DNA of 64,000 nucleotides from NCBI GenBank assembly GCA_013368325.1, contig JAACJK010000005.1, forward strand, positions 666,424 to 730,423. The letters run 5' to 3'. Shown in pieces: positions 34,580 to 44,575 of the stretch. Position numbers and translations under genes: made by a program. This stretch comes from Ephemerocybe angulata. Its lineage: Eukaryota > Basidiomycota > Agaricomycetes > Agaricales > Psathyrellaceae. How positions within the stretch are numbered: the stretch's first letter is position 1; each line of letters starts with the position of its first letter. The notes under the pieces are model-generated. The model saw nothing but the letters and a program-made list of their open reading frames with translations, was not told where the DNA came from and did no database searches.

Positions 34580-35211
34580 TGAATCGTATTGACGATTCGT
34601 TGGTATATTCCTATGAATATACCCTAAGATATGTAATGAGGTTCCCAAGATATCCTTGAGAGTTCGGGACTCGATGGGTCACGCAGTAATTCGTATGTTT
34701 ATTCGAAGTACGGCGGGATGATATCACTTAGGGCGGCGCGAGCGAGGGCTCTAGCGTCGACGATTTGCTCAATAAGGCAAGAAAGGTGTATAAAAGTGAT
34801 GATATTCAACTGTAAGTAAAGAGACCTTTTATATAGATATGGAGAGATTATAGTAGAATATGAGAGAATACTACAGGATATGGTGCATGAGTCCAGCGTA
34901 TTCTACGTGATTCTACGTGATTCTACATCGTGCTTGCACCGTTGAGGTGTCACGCGAGAACTCGAGATCGATGCGATCTCGGTGATGCCGGGGTTACGCC
35001 CGGTCATCAAGGCACGGAATCATTGCTGATCCGTGCGCCTGAGCGCCTGTTGGGCGCTCGGGCTCGCGAGCTCGACTGTTGAAGCCGAGAAGGCTAAGAT
35101 GTAGCCGTGCCGTATGTGTGAGTCCGTCGTGCGAGTTGGATCGCACGAAATAGTAAAGAAAATAAAAAGAAAAGAAAAAAGAAAAAGTAAAAATGAACAT
35201 ATCACGATACA
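34580..35211 (-). repeat. Left LTR (3' LTR of the element)
   Basis: 632 bases, same length and sequence as 43939-44570. Begins TGAATCGTATTG and ends CACGATACA on the given strand. Contains a short hairpin (GAGATCGATGCGATCTC, about 34966-34982) and repeated GATTCTACGT words. Confidence 0.96.
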
Positions 35212-35268
35212 TAGCCCCCCCAGCCTTCGAGCTTCAACCGGCGAGCGTTTTTAGTTCCCCATTCCTCC

Positions 35269-36138
35269 CTAATACCATTCCTCCTCGTCATCCTCAACCT
35301 CCTTCTCTTCCTCGTCCGAGTCCAAGACTTCGATCACTTCGTGGGCGGTAATCGCGGAGGTCGAAGCCACCTGCGCGGCCGTGAAGTTCATCCCCTCCCA
35401 TCGCCACGAACACCCTCCTGGACCCTTCGCCTGAGCGACGTCGCGCGCTTCCAACATCCACTGCGCGAGTTCCAACCCCATACGTTGCTGCCGCTTGAAG
35501 AGCGAAGTGAGGGAAGCGCGGGTGCCGTACCCGTGGAGGGGGTTGAAGGCCGTGCGCGCGTTGGCCTCCATAAGCGCTGGGCGATCCATGGACAATTCAG
35601 CGAAGGCGGAGTCGGGAAGGTTGTTGATGAATGCGCCCGAAGCAGGGCCGGCGACAGCCTCGATGGTGGTGTTGACGAGACTGTCACAGCTCCAGGCGAG
35701 GGCGTTGACAAGACGGTGGTTCAGGTAATAGAAATTCTGCCCGTTGATGTTCTCGACGTAGAAGAAGTCGCGCTTGCCTAGATTGTAAAGGAGAGGCGAT
35801 ATCCCGGCGACAGGACCGAGCTCGTTGGCCATAGATATGGCCATGGGCATGTCAGGACGGTGGGGGTCGACGGATTCAAGCAGGAACCCGCGGGGGACGC
35901 CGCTCGGAGCGGGAGCGTAAGAGGGAGCGGCCATTTGGGTTGTGGTGTGGTTGGTCATGGAGGAGTGACGCTCGGAAGCGGAACGGTGGTGAGAGTAATG
36001 AGCCATAGATGGAAGAGGAGTGCAGTACGGAAAGTGGGAAGCGGATGCGTGGACTGTAGTTTGTAGCGGGGCGCGAACGGTGGGGAATGCTGGAGACGAT
36101 GCGATCGCTTGTATATATGACGGTTGTGTCCCCTTCAT
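35269..36138 (-). CDS. Third ORF of the Gypsy element, unknown protein with SUMO-interaction-like tail (289 aa)
   Basis: It starts with ATG at 36138, overlaps the pol stop by four bases (ATGA) and ends 57 bases before the LTR. This is the slot where some retroelements carry env. No signal peptide, membrane helix or coiled coil is visible, so it does not look like an envelope protein. The first 90 residues are Ser/His/Pro-rich. The centre (residues about 110-230) is a compact fold with FFYVENINGQNFYYLNHRL and RQQRMGLELAQWML. The C-terminus has VIEVLDSDEEE, a textbook-like SUMO-interacting motif (hydrophobic core followed by acidic residues), then more acid. I do not recognise the family. It could be a captured host gene, a targeting or chromatin factor, or a gag-like accessory. 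Confidence 0.8.
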   Translation of the reverse strand: MKGTQPSYIQAIASSPAFPTVRAPLQTTVHASASHFPYCTPLPSMAHYSHHRSASERHSSMTNHTTTQMAAPSYAPAPSGVPRGFLLESVDPHRPDMPMAISMANELGPVAGISPLLYNLGKRDFFYVENINGQNFYYLNHRLVNALAWSCDSLVNTTIEAVAGPASGAFINNLPDSAFAELSMDRPALMEANARTAFNPLHGYGTRASLTSLFKRQQRMGLELAQWMLEARDVAQAKGPGGCSWRWEGMNFTAAQVASTSAITAHEVIEVLDSDEEEKEVEDDEEEWY

Positions 36139-39100
36139 TTTCTCATGCCCACAAGTCGTCTCCCTCGACGCCCATCGCTGTCACTCGTTTTTTCGGAACT
36201 TTCCCAGTCGCGTAAGGCCAAAGGGGAGTTCCGCAGATTGCCTATTGGTTCCCAAGTGTCGGATTCTGGACCATATCCCCGCCATCGCACCTCGTATTGC
36301 TTTTGTCGTCTGCCTCGTGGACCTTTCACCCATCTTTCGCCTAGTATGTGGTCGACTTCCCATTCTTCCGTCAGCTTATTGTCGCCAAAATCGGCTCGTA
36401 GACGCGGCAAACGCGATCGAGGCCCAAATTCTTCAGGAGACGCATGGTAAGGCTCGAGGTGGGCAATGCTAACAACCGGATGGATCTTATACGAAGCAGG
36501 GAGTCGGATGCGGTAGGTGATTGGACTATACTTCATGACAATCTCAAACGGGCCCTCGTACTTGGGCAATAACTTCACCCCTTTGCCTGTAATGCCCCGA
36601 TTGAGCTGTAGTGAATCCCTGTTTAACAAGACCATGTCTCCTTCCTCGAATTCTTTGAGGAGCCTCCCCTTATTGTAAGCGCGCTCCTGTACGAGCTGGG
36701 CGAGTACAATCGCGTCCTGGGCCTCCGCTCGGGTGCTGTTGAACGCGTCGGCTAAGTCCTGCGCGATCTTATCGCGAACGAGATCTGATTCCGCTTCTGA
36801 TGGTCGTTCCAGACTATCTTGTTGCACGAGGATGGAACTAGGTGTGCGAGGCTGGAATCCGCGAAGTAAATATGCTGGGCTCATCTTCGTGGCCGAGTGC
36901 AGACTACAGTTGTACGCGAAGGTCAGTTGTTCCAAGTTCTCGTCCCAATTCTCGCGGTGACTTGTGCCCCCAATGAACGCTCGGATTCCTACTTCTAGAA
37001 ACTGATTCAGAATCTCTGTTTGCCCATCCGCTTGGGGATGATAAGATGTGGTAAGCGCTCGTTTCATCCCCATCAGACGACAAACTTCCGCCCAGAAGTC
37101 TCCGCGCCATCTGCTATCCCTGTCCGAGATAATCTGCAGAGGTATCCCGTAGTGAGAAATCACCGCACTGAAAAATAACTTCGCGGTCTCGACTTCGTTG
37201 ATGGTGGTGCGTGTGGGGATCACAAGCGCGTACTTGGTGAGCTTATCCACGATCACTAGTACTGCGTCGTGACCTCGAGGGGTAACCGGTAATTCGACGA
37301 TAAAGTCCATAGAGAGGACTTCGAACGGCTGGGTCGGTATCGGAATGGGTTGGAGCAATCCGACGGAAGCATGTTTCCTTGGCTTAATCTTCTGACAAGT
37401 GTCACAGCTTTGCACGAAGGCTCGGATATCTCGCGACATCCGCGGCCAGTAGTATGCTGAACTGATCTTCTGATAAGTCTTGTGGTATCCGGCGTGAGCC
37501 GCTTCCAATACGCCATCATGCATTTCCTCTAGCACCTCGCGGACGCGCCGCGCGGGCACGCACAGCCTCGTATTTCCCAAGTTATCCGAGTAAAACAGCA
37601 GTCCGTCCTTCCGTATCTTATACCGACTTCGTAGAACGGTCGATCGTACTTCCTCGCTGTTAAGTTCGCTCAAGACCTTCATGAAGAAAGGGTCCCTTTG
37701 AAAAGCGTTCGCCCAATCGGCCACAATATCCGAACTGATTCCGACCATGACGGAATATGTCTGGGAAGTATGGTACCTGAGAACTGCTTCCGGGTCCCTC
37801 AACGGATCAGCAACTACCTCCGTCTCGAGGACGCGCCCTGACGCCATCGTCATTGCTTCCGTAGCAGCGTAATGGGCAGCGACACTTGTGAGTTTCTCCT
37901 CGAATCTATCTCCTAGGTTATCGAAGAAACTCTTCAAGGCATGCGGGTCTCGGAGACTGAGGGTGGTGGTGGTTGGGTCAGATGGGCTGAGTTGATGCGG
38001 CGGATCGCGAACGAGTCGAGAAAGGGGGTCGACATTAGAGTGTACACGTCCGGGACGATGGACGATGTCCATGTTCGGGAACGCGGAAAATACAAGTCCC
38101 CAAGTCAGTAAGCGCCGGTTGACGTTTTGGAACGTCTTGCTCCACGTGAGCGCCGCGTGATCGGTGATTGCGTAGATGCGTTCTCCTTCCAGCAGCGCTT
38201 GATACTTGATCAAGCCCTCCTTCAATGCTAGTGCTTCACGCTCAGTAGGTGAGTAATTCTTTTCTGCTGCTTGAAGCACTCTGGACCAGTAAGCGATGAC
38301 TCTTTCGACGTGCACGATAGTGCTATCAAGATCGTTGCCCCAGGTATCAACTGGTACGTCCGCGTCCCTTTCGTCCTTCGATATCCTCGTAACTAGTATC
38401 GGAACACCTTCTCCCTTCTGATATGCTGACTCCAGTCGTTCGTAGATTTTTGTTCCCTTCAAGTCCCCGATGGATATGGGTTGGACCTGCTGTAGGATAG
38501 CGGCTAGGGCGTAATCGCACGCGTCGGAATATACGCGATAAGGTCTGCCGGCCATTGCGTGTGCTCGTACAGGCGACTCAGTGAGCACTTGCTTGCACAG
38601 GTGATAGGCTTCTGACTCCTCCTTTCCCCAATGCCACTCCTGCTTCGCCTTCAACAGTTGAAACAAGGGATGGACTATCCAGGCGTAGTACGGAATATAG
38701 GCCGAGAAGTATACCATCATACCTAGGAAGACTTGCAAGTCGTGCTTATTCTTGGGTTCAGCTAGATCAACTATCGCTTCCACCTTTTCCTTATGAGTGG
38801 ACAACCCGAGCCGAGAGACCTTCTGCCCGAGAAGTAGAAGTGAGCCATACGCGAAGTGACATTTGGGTAGCGAAAGCGTGATTTTGGAGTTTGTGATGGC
38901 GGTGAGTACGGCGTCGAGATGTACTAAGTGTTCATCGAAGGTTTTAGAGAATACTACTATATCATCGATATATACCAGAGCGAAAATCCATAGGAACGGT
39001 GACAGGACCCCCTGCATCACACGCTGGAACACTGCGGGTCCATTTCGAAACCCGAAGGGCATTCGTCTGAATTGAAATAGACCCCGGTGAGTCCGAAAGG

Positions 39101-40844
39101 CCAACTTCTCCCGATCCTCCTCCTTCACGCTTAGTTGAGTAAATCCAGCTAAAGCGTCTAGCGTAGAAAGGTAGTGACTGCCGGAAAGCGCTTGTAGGAT
39201 GTCCTCCTGTCTCGGGAGTGGGAATTCGTCTGCGATCACCCTCTCATTCAATCGTCGCAAGTCAATGACCATTCGTGGTTTCTTGTTACGGTACACGATG
39301 AAAACTGGAGCCGCCCAAGGGCTTTTGGAAGGTTCTATGACCTTCAGGGCTAGCCAAGAATCCATTTGTTGGTCTATGACTTCGCGATTTGCAGGAGAGG
39401 CGTTATACGGAGGTACGGAGATTGGTTTCGTTCCAGGCATGAGGGGTACTTCAACCTGTTCCTCGTAGTTCCCCAACCTTCCGTCTAGCGCGAAGGCTCG
39501 TTTATGCTTGTGCAACAACTCCGTTAATCGTGCTCGCTGATCTGGGGTAAGTTCACTTGAAATATCGAGCTCGCTTTCGAACTGATCAGCCGGGACAGAA
39601 TCATCAGGAACTTCGGCCGTTTTGGGTCCTCCTTCGACCGGAGGGTCTCCTTCCCTTCCAGGATTATCGGGTAAGTCTGCGGCTCTGGAGGTTATGTACT
39701 GAGCGAAGGCTCGCGTTTGCTCAACCTCCGCTTTAGACATGTTGCGTTCCTTCCCCAACGTCTCTTTCGGTCTCTCGCTATGCCCCAGCACTTGCCCTTT
39801 AGTTATGCGAATGGTCGAGTTAGAGAAGTTGGAGATGCAAAGGACTGGTTGGTTTTTCGAGATAAGTGAGTCGGTCGTTCCGTAGATGTCATCGTGATTT
39901 TTATTGCTGAAAACTTGTCGCTCGACCAGTAACTCGGTATCGTCAGGTCGAAAGTTAGCTGTGACTTTTACGAATCGACTGCTTTCAGCTGCAATGGTGA
40001 CATCTTCCGCACTTCTGACTTCGTTGGTAGCTATCCTTCGTTTCGCTTTGCGCCGGATCGTTTGTGATTTCCGATGCCCTCTCAGTTTCATCTTTTCCAG
40101 ATCGCGTTTCTCCTTGACCTCAACCCGAAATGCCGTTCCTTCCTCATCCTTAAGCTCGAAGTTCTCAGAGATCGAGTTAGACACTGGCATAGTTCGTCCG
40201 GAATCGCCGAATCGGAGCTGAGTGCTTCCCTGATTTCGTTCAATACTTAACGAATATTGGTCGGCGAAATCGTTTCCTAGAATCAGAGGCGCGTTCATGC
40301 CCTTGACGATGTAAGCTTCAACTTCGATTTGTACTGGCCCGTCCTCGGTATCAAAGGTTAAGTTCAGAACGACGTAACCGTTGATCGTAGTGCGCCCGGT
40401 GACCTGTACGAGGTCGATCTTTTGGCCAGTGCGGATCTTGGGGTTAGCCTGGTGAGCGTGCAATAATTTCCCCGAGATCAAAGTGATATCTGATCCCGAG
40501 TCCACAATTAGACGCTCTTGTTGGGGTGAGTTTCCTAATCGAACGCGAACTTCGGTAGCCCGGGCGCCTAAAAAGCTACATCCGGGTGGTCTCGCTTGGT
40601 GCTTTTTCAAGATAAGGATACGATGGTCGTCGAGGATTGAGGGTAGTTTGGATTCGGCAATCATAGACTTGATGAATTTCCGTTTCGTCTTGCGATTCAT
40701 GGCGAGAAAGCTACGGATTTGCGAGGTGTGTCGATCATGGTGAGTAGTGCTTTCTGCAAACGGATTTAATGATGTTTTTTCTGCTTCTAGCCCTCCAGAA
40801 TCGCTGTAATTGTCCAGCGTTATCTCTACTGGAGGGCTCTTCAA
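36135..40844 (-). CDS. pol: Gypsy Pol polyprotein: protease, RT, RNase H, integrase, chromodomain
   Basis: About 1,569 codons. Aspartic protease active site LIVDSGSDIT (about 115-117). Reverse transcriptase with FPLPRQEDIL, LDALAGFTQL and the YIDD catalytic box (about 626). RNase H with VYSDACDYALAA (about 773) and ITDHAALTW. Integrase HHCC zinc finger (HAGYHKTYQK...CDTCQK), then the catalytic triad in MDFIVELP, SDRDSRW and DGQTEILN (about 1178, 1240, 1276). C-terminal chromodomain (EWEVDHILGERW, YEVRWRGYGPESDTWEP, about 1498-1550), which in chromoviruses reads histone marks and steers integration. The frame has no ATG at its start; its first codon TTG overlaps the gag stop. It is most likely made as a -1 frameshift Gag-Pol fusion at a run of five T. 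No internal stop was seen, so the element may be autonomous. Confidence 0.97.
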   Translation of the reverse strand: MKSPPVEITLDNYSDSGGLEAEKTSLNPFAESTTHHDRHTSQIRSFLAMNRKTKRKFIKSMIAESKLPSILDDHRILILKKHQARPPGCSFLGARATEVRVRLGNSPQQERLIVDSGSDITLISGKLLHAHQANPKIRTGQKIDLVQVTGRTTINGYVVLNLTFDTEDGPVQIEVEAYIVKGMNAPLILGNDFADQYSLSIERNQGSTQLRFGDSGRTMPVSNSISENFELKDEEGTAFRVEVKEKRDLEKMKLRGHRKSQTIRRKAKRRIATNEVRSAEDVTIAAESSRFVKVTANFRPDDTELLVERQVFSNKNHDDIYGTTDSLISKNQPVLCISNFSNSTIRITKGQVLGHSERPKETLGKERNMSKAEVEQTRAFAQYITSRAADLPDNPGREGDPPVEGGPKTAEVPDDSVPADQFESELDISSELTPDQRARLTELLHKHKRAFALDGRLGNYEEQVEVPLMPGTKPISVPPYNASPANREVIDQQMDSWLALKVIEPSKSPWAAPVFIVYRNKKPRMVIDLRRLNERVIADEFPLPRQEDILQALSGSHYLSTLDALAGFTQLSVKEEDREKLAFRTHRGLFQFRRMPFGFRNGPAVFQRVMQGVLSPFLWIFALVYIDDIVVFSKTFDEHLVHLDAVLTAITNSKITLSLPKCHFAYGSLLLLGQKVSRLGLSTHKEKVEAIVDLAEPKNKHDLQVFLGMMVYFSAYIPYYAWIVHPLFQLLKAKQEWHWGKEESEAYHLCKQVLTESPVRAHAMAGRPYRVYSDACDYALAAILQQVQPISIGDLKGTKIYERLESAYQKGEGVPILVTRISKDERDADVPVDTWGNDLDSTIVHVERVIAYWSRVLQAAEKNYSPTEREALALKEGLIKYQALLEGERIYAITDHAALTWSKTFQNVNRRLLTWGLVFSAFPNMDIVHRPGRVHSNVDPLSRLVRDPPHQLSPSDPTTTTLSLRDPHALKSFFDNLGDRFEEKLTSVAAHYAATEAMTMASGRVLETEVVADPLRDPEAVLRYHTSQTYSVMVGISSDIVADWANAFQRDPFFMKVLSELNSEEVRSTVLRSRYKIRKDGLLFYSDNLGNTRLCVPARRVREVLEEMHDGVLEAAHAGYHKTYQKISSAYYWPRMSRDIRAFVQSCDTCQKIKPRKHASVGLLQPIPIPTQPFEVLSMDFIVELPVTPRGHDAVLVIVDKLTKYALVIPTRTTINEVETAKLFFSAVISHYGIPLQIISDRDSRWRGDFWAEVCRLMGMKRALTTSYHPQADGQTEILNQFLEVGIRAFIGGTSHRENWDENLEQLTFAYNCSLHSATKMSPAYLLRGFQPRTPSSILVQQDSLERPSEAESDLVRDKIAQDLADAFNSTRAEAQDAIVLAQLVQERAYNKGRLLKEFEEGDMVLLNRDSLQLNRGITGKGVKLLPKYEGPFEIVMKYSPITYRIRLPASYKIHPVVSIAHLEPYHASPEEFGPRSRLPRLRADFGDNKLTEEWEVDHILGERWVKGPRGRRQKQYEVRWRGYGPESDTWEPIGNLRNSPLALRDWESSEKTSDSDGRRGRRLVGMRK

Positions 40845-40860
40845 AAATCCGTCTCTTCTT
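40838..40860 (-). promoter_or_regulatory. Candidate -1 frameshift site at the gag/pol junction
   Basis: Gag ends ...GAT TTT TGA. A run of five T lets the P-site tRNA on TTT slip back one base and read TTG as the first pol codon. The pol frame is closed by a TGA about seven codons upstream, so any shift must happen in this short window. No other slippery heptamer is visible within it. Confidence 0.55.
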
Positions 40861-43825
40861 CGCTCTCAAGCCCATAATACAGATCATCGTATGCTTGTTG
40901 CGCTTCGATCTCGTCGTCTGCAAGTTCGATGAAGTTTGCTCTGGCCTTCCGTTCAGCTCGTCGTGAGTGGCGACACTCGTAGTCCCAGTGTTTCCCACTA
41001 CCGCAATGTCTGCAAGGTCTGCCACCTTTGCTCTCTGGAGTTCCCCTCTTCGAGACATTCGTGTCATCCTTCGGGAATTGCGGAGTCTTTAGGTTATCCG
41101 TGGCTCCTACGAGGTTGGTTCGCGCTTGCGGGGCCTTGTAGTTCTGATAGAATGGGTTTCGATTGTACGAGCGCGGGAAACTACCAGTGGAAGCGGTCGC
41201 TCTTGGGGCGTCATATTGCAGTAGTGTGTCTTCATGATACTTCACTGCAGTCTGAATTTCCTCAATAGTGAAGTATATGTGAGGCGTGAGGATCGTGGAC
41301 CAGTGAGTCGGTGCTCCGCTAAGGATCTCGTGCATGAGTTCTCTGTCGTTATATTCGTAGGCCAACTGTAAGAGCTCCATTTTACGAATGAAGTATTCGC
41401 TCGGGGTTTCCTTAGGATTGGCGGAGTCACGATAAGTCGCTTTGTTAGCTCGACTCTTTTGCTTTTCCATGTAAGTCCTATTCATGTAGTACTGGGAAAT
41501 GGCGTCGCGTAAAGTCTCCCAATCGCTTTCTAACTTGACGCGAACGTTGATGTGTAGGCTGTAGTACCATCTCTCAGCACTTCCCTCCAGACGAGTAGGA
41601 ACTAGACGGCCCATTTGCTTGCAGACTCGCTTTGATTGTAGAGCCATGCTGTTGAGCTTGATTATCCATCGCCCGAGAGTATCGAGATTACCATCCCATT
41701 TAGGAATCATCTCAACCTTTAATCTGGTGTCGAATTTGGGCTCGTCCTTGTGCTTGTCCTCGTCTCGTCTCGCTTCCTTCCTCTTCTTTCGGTCATTCCC
41801 TGATCGCCTCCGATTCCCCTTAGATCCGCCATGATTATTCTCATCATCTGAGTCGCTTGACGAACTGCTCGAGGAGTCACTAGGGCCGAGTCCTCCACTA
41901 TCGAATCGTACTTGAGATGCCGAAGTCTGCGCCCTTGAGGGAAACAATGGCTGGAACATTTGTTGGAATCGATGTGAAGTGCTTTCGTTTCTAACACTTC
42001 CGTAGATATTCTGAGTTATACTGCTTCTAGGACGAGAGCTAATTGATTCGGTGAACGTCCCTCTAGTACTCGCAGGGATCATGAACGGGTTGTTGGAGAC
42101 TTGGTTAGATCGGTTCTGAGAAGTACCGTTCGTGGTATCGTCAACCGAGGTAAGTCTGGCTTGAGTAGAGTTGGCGAATCGAATGGCACTAGCGGATCCA
42201 TTCTCCTGCGATCGCGGCTCAGAGGTTTTGATAGTAGCCCTAGATCCTGAGTCTCCAGCCGTGTGCACAGTCTGCGAGTAAGCCCTTTCTGGTTGTTTTC
42301 CTTTATCCTGTTTCGAAGTGCCGATGGTCGGGCTAGAGGACGCGCTTGATCGAGACTGAGGTTTCTTCGGAGGTTCCGGTTGTGCGAGAACAGCTTTGGT
42401 GACATTATTCAGAAATAATTCGGTTTCTGCACGAAATCCGACCGAAAGAATTTCGAAATCGTTAAGGTCCCATATATCGACGACTCTTCCTGTAGGGCCC
42501 CATCGAGGGACGGCCAGTACTCCTTCACCAGCACGGAGAAGCGCTTCCTGAGTGCGTTCTCGAATTTCGGTAAGTCGGGTGTTCAAGTTCATCCATCGTA
42601 CTGTGTCTATACGGTATCCCTTCTTCCCAGTTGCAGTAGTGTACTTCCAGACGTGCGTAAGCAGTTCGTCCAGGGCCGCGTATTCGCCCGCGAAGAACTC
42701 CTTGGCTTCTGGGCAGATCAAGTGGCGACCTGAAGGAATATTTCGTTCCAAAGCTTCCTCAGCGTATCGGATGGCATTGTAGTATCTGCCTACGGTCCCG
42801 GCGAACCCATCTGATCCTCCTCGCGAAAACGTCGAAGTACTCAAACAGGTAGGTATCTCAAGTACAACCTCCTCGAGTCGATTGGAGTCTACGTACACTC
42901 CGTCGAGTATTGGGGCACCGAGTTTATGCAGAGCGTCCAACGTTACACTGAATCTCTCGCCTTCGTTTCCTTGGCCTTCGCGTACCAGCGGCGGTATCGC
43001 AGCGTTCCCAATTCTTGTATCGGAGGGATCCTCGTGAATGGGGGTAAGAGGAGCGGTTGGAATAGGTCGAATGATATTCGAAGCGCGACTGCCGAGAGTG
43101 GGATTGGGAAAAGCCGCGCGCGATGGTTCAGCGGAACGAGTCCCCTCCGTAGCACGCGGTAGTTCGCCCGCATATCGACTACCGTTCTGTACCTGCGACC
43201 ACATACTGCTAATCGATTCAGGCCTAGCGGGAGGCTTGGGTTTCGGGTACGGCTCGAAATTAGATCTGGGTTGGTAAACTTTGGAGCTAAATGGGTTGGT
43301 AGGTGAGGGTTTGAAAAAGATATTCTCCCTAGGGGAACTCGGACGTTGCTCTTCGATTGGTTCAGCGGGTCTCGCGAATTCGCCAAAAGTAAGAGTAGGC
43401 TGGGGCATAGGGGATATGACTCTGTAGTTTGAGTAAGTCCTGGATGGAGCCGGTGCCTCGCCTCTCTCGTTACTAGCGCCCCTAGCGGGAGAGCGATCAC
43501 GTCGGTTGTGTACAGATTCTCTAGAAGGGGTACGAGGAATTGTTACAACTCTCGGTTCAGTTCTAGGCATCTGTCCCGGCATGGAAAGTGAGATGTTCGC
43601 GGCGGGTTCAAAGAGGAGAGATCGACGATCCTCGCTATCGTCCTCTGACTCATTTTCCGATCCTTCTTCTTCCCTACGGGGGGGAGAATCCATAGGACGA
43701 GGAGATCCACCAGAGTAAGGTGGGGGATCTTGTCTGCCCGTATACGGAGGTGCAACGGATCCCTCAGAGGATTCCACAACGGGCTCCTCTCGTGCTCGTT
43801 GCCGTCTTCCTCGGCGTGGGGGCAT
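40841..43825 (-). CDS. gag: Gypsy Gag polyprotein with zinc knuckle (994 aa)
   Basis: ATG at 43825; 994 residues. The first 300 or so are low-complexity, rich in S, R, P and E. A Retrotrans_gag-type capsid region follows after about residue 690 (KWDGNLDTLGRWIIKLNSM, SAERWYYSLH, ETPSEYFIRKMELLQLAYEY). A CCHC zinc knuckle (CRHCGSGKHWDYEC, C-X2-C-X4-H-X4-C) lies near residue 937 and would bind element RNA. The protein is longer than typical Gypsy Gags because of the long disordered leader. Its TGA overlaps the beginning of pol in the -1 frame. It forms the particle in which reverse transcription takes place. Confidence 0.95.
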   Translation of the reverse strand: MPPRRGRRQRAREEPVVESSEGSVAPPYTGRQDPPPYSGGSPRPMDSPPRREEEGSENESEDDSEDRRSLLFEPAANISLSMPGQMPRTEPRVVTIPRTPSRESVHNRRDRSPARGASNERGEAPAPSRTYSNYRVISPMPQPTLTFGEFARPAEPIEEQRPSSPRENIFFKPSPTNPFSSKVYQPRSNFEPYPKPKPPARPESISSMWSQVQNGSRYAGELPRATEGTRSAEPSRAAFPNPTLGSRASNIIRPIPTAPLTPIHEDPSDTRIGNAAIPPLVREGQGNEGERFSVTLDALHKLGAPILDGVYVDSNRLEEVVLEIPTCLSTSTFSRGGSDGFAGTVGRYYNAIRYAEEALERNIPSGRHLICPEAKEFFAGEYAALDELLTHVWKYTTATGKKGYRIDTVRWMNLNTRLTEIRERTQEALLRAGEGVLAVPRWGPTGRVVDIWDLNDFEILSVGFRAETELFLNNVTKAVLAQPEPPKKPQSRSSASSSPTIGTSKQDKGKQPERAYSQTVHTAGDSGSRATIKTSEPRSQENGSASAIRFANSTQARLTSVDDTTNGTSQNRSNQVSNNPFMIPASTRGTFTESISSRPRSSITQNIYGSVRNESTSHRFQQMFQPLFPSRAQTSASQVRFDSGGLGPSDSSSSSSSDSDDENNHGGSKGNRRRSGNDRKKRKEARRDEDKHKDEPKFDTRLKVEMIPKWDGNLDTLGRWIIKLNSMALQSKRVCKQMGRLVPTRLEGSAERWYYSLHINVRVKLESDWETLRDAISQYYMNRTYMEKQKSRANKATYRDSANPKETPSEYFIRKMELLQLAYEYNDRELMHEILSGAPTHWSTILTPHIYFTIEEIQTAVKYHEDTLLQYDAPRATASTGSFPRSYNRNPFYQNYKAPQARTNLVGATDNLKTPQFPKDDTNVSKRGTPESKGGRPCRHCGSGKHWDYECRHSRRAERKARANFIELADDEIEAQQAYDDLYYGLESEEETDF

Positions 43826-43938
43826 TTGATCACGAAGATGTAGATAATCGATGTAATAGATTGATTTGAATTGTCTTGGTAGATTCGAGTCGAACGTTCA
43901 ATGGATAACGTATGGGAATTTCCCAATGTGTCCACCAA

Positions 43939-44570
43939 TGAATCGTATTGACGATTCGTTGGTATATTCCTATGAATATACCCTAAGATATGTAATGAGG
44001 TTCCCAAGATATCCTTGAGAGTTCGGGACTCGATGGGTCACGCAGTAATTCGTATGTTTATTCGAAGTACGGCGGGATGATATCACTTAGGGCGGCGCGA
44101 GCGAGGGCTCTAGCGTCGACGATTTGCTCAATAAGGCAAGAAAGGTGTATAAAAGTGATGATATTCAACTGTAAGTAAAGAGACCTTTTATATAGATATG
44201 GAGAGATTATAGTAGAATATGAGAGAATACTACAGGATATGGTGCATGAGTCCAGCGTATTCTACGTGATTCTACGTGATTCTACATCGTGCTTGCACCG
44301 TTGAGGTGTCACGCGAGAACTCGAGATCGATGCGATCTCGGTGATGCCGGGGTTACGCCCGGTCATCAAGGCACGGAATCATTGCTGATCCGTGCGCCTG
44401 AGCGCCTGTTGGGCGCTCGGGCTCGCGAGCTCGACTGTTGAAGCCGAGAAGGCTAAGATGTAGCCGTGCCGTATGTGTGAGTCCGTCGTGCGAGTTGGAT
44501 CGCACGAAATAGTAAAGAAAATAAAAAGAAAAGAAAAAAGAAAAAGTAAAAATGAACATATCACGATACA
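43939..44570 (-). repeat. Right LTR (5' LTR of the element)
   Basis: 632 bases, identical by eye to the left LTR. It should carry the element's promoter, reading leftward. Confidence 0.96.
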
Positions 44571-44575
44571 ATACC
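44571..44575. repeat. Target-site duplication, right copy (ATACC)
   Basis: Matches 34575-34579. Removing one copy and the element restores the KDZ frame across the junction. Confidence 0.92.

Larger units (their letters stand above)
34580..44570 (-). mobile_element. Complete Gypsy chromovirus LTR retrotransposon (9,991 bp)
   Basis: Two 632-base LTRs with TG...CA ends bracket gag, pol and a third ORF, all on the reverse strand. Perfect ATACC duplications flank it. In element direction the upstream LTR is the right-hand one. The likely primer-binding site follows it (TGGTGGACACATTGGG, about 43922-43937). A G-rich polypurine tract (GGCTGGGGGGG, about 35215-35226) precedes the other LTR. I found no difference between the LTRs when reading them side by side, which points to a very recent insertion. 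The insertion splits a KDZ transposase gene. Chromodomain at the end of pol places it in the Chromoviridae branch of Metaviridae-type elements. Confidence 0.96.

Noticed and set aside
34994..35212. Short frame inside each LTR (also at 44353-44664)
   Set aside because: Arises from the A/G-rich LTR end; same in both LTRs and without homology.
35269..36138. Retroviral-type envelope gene
   Set aside because: Position fits, but there is no signal peptide, membrane segment or cleavage site.
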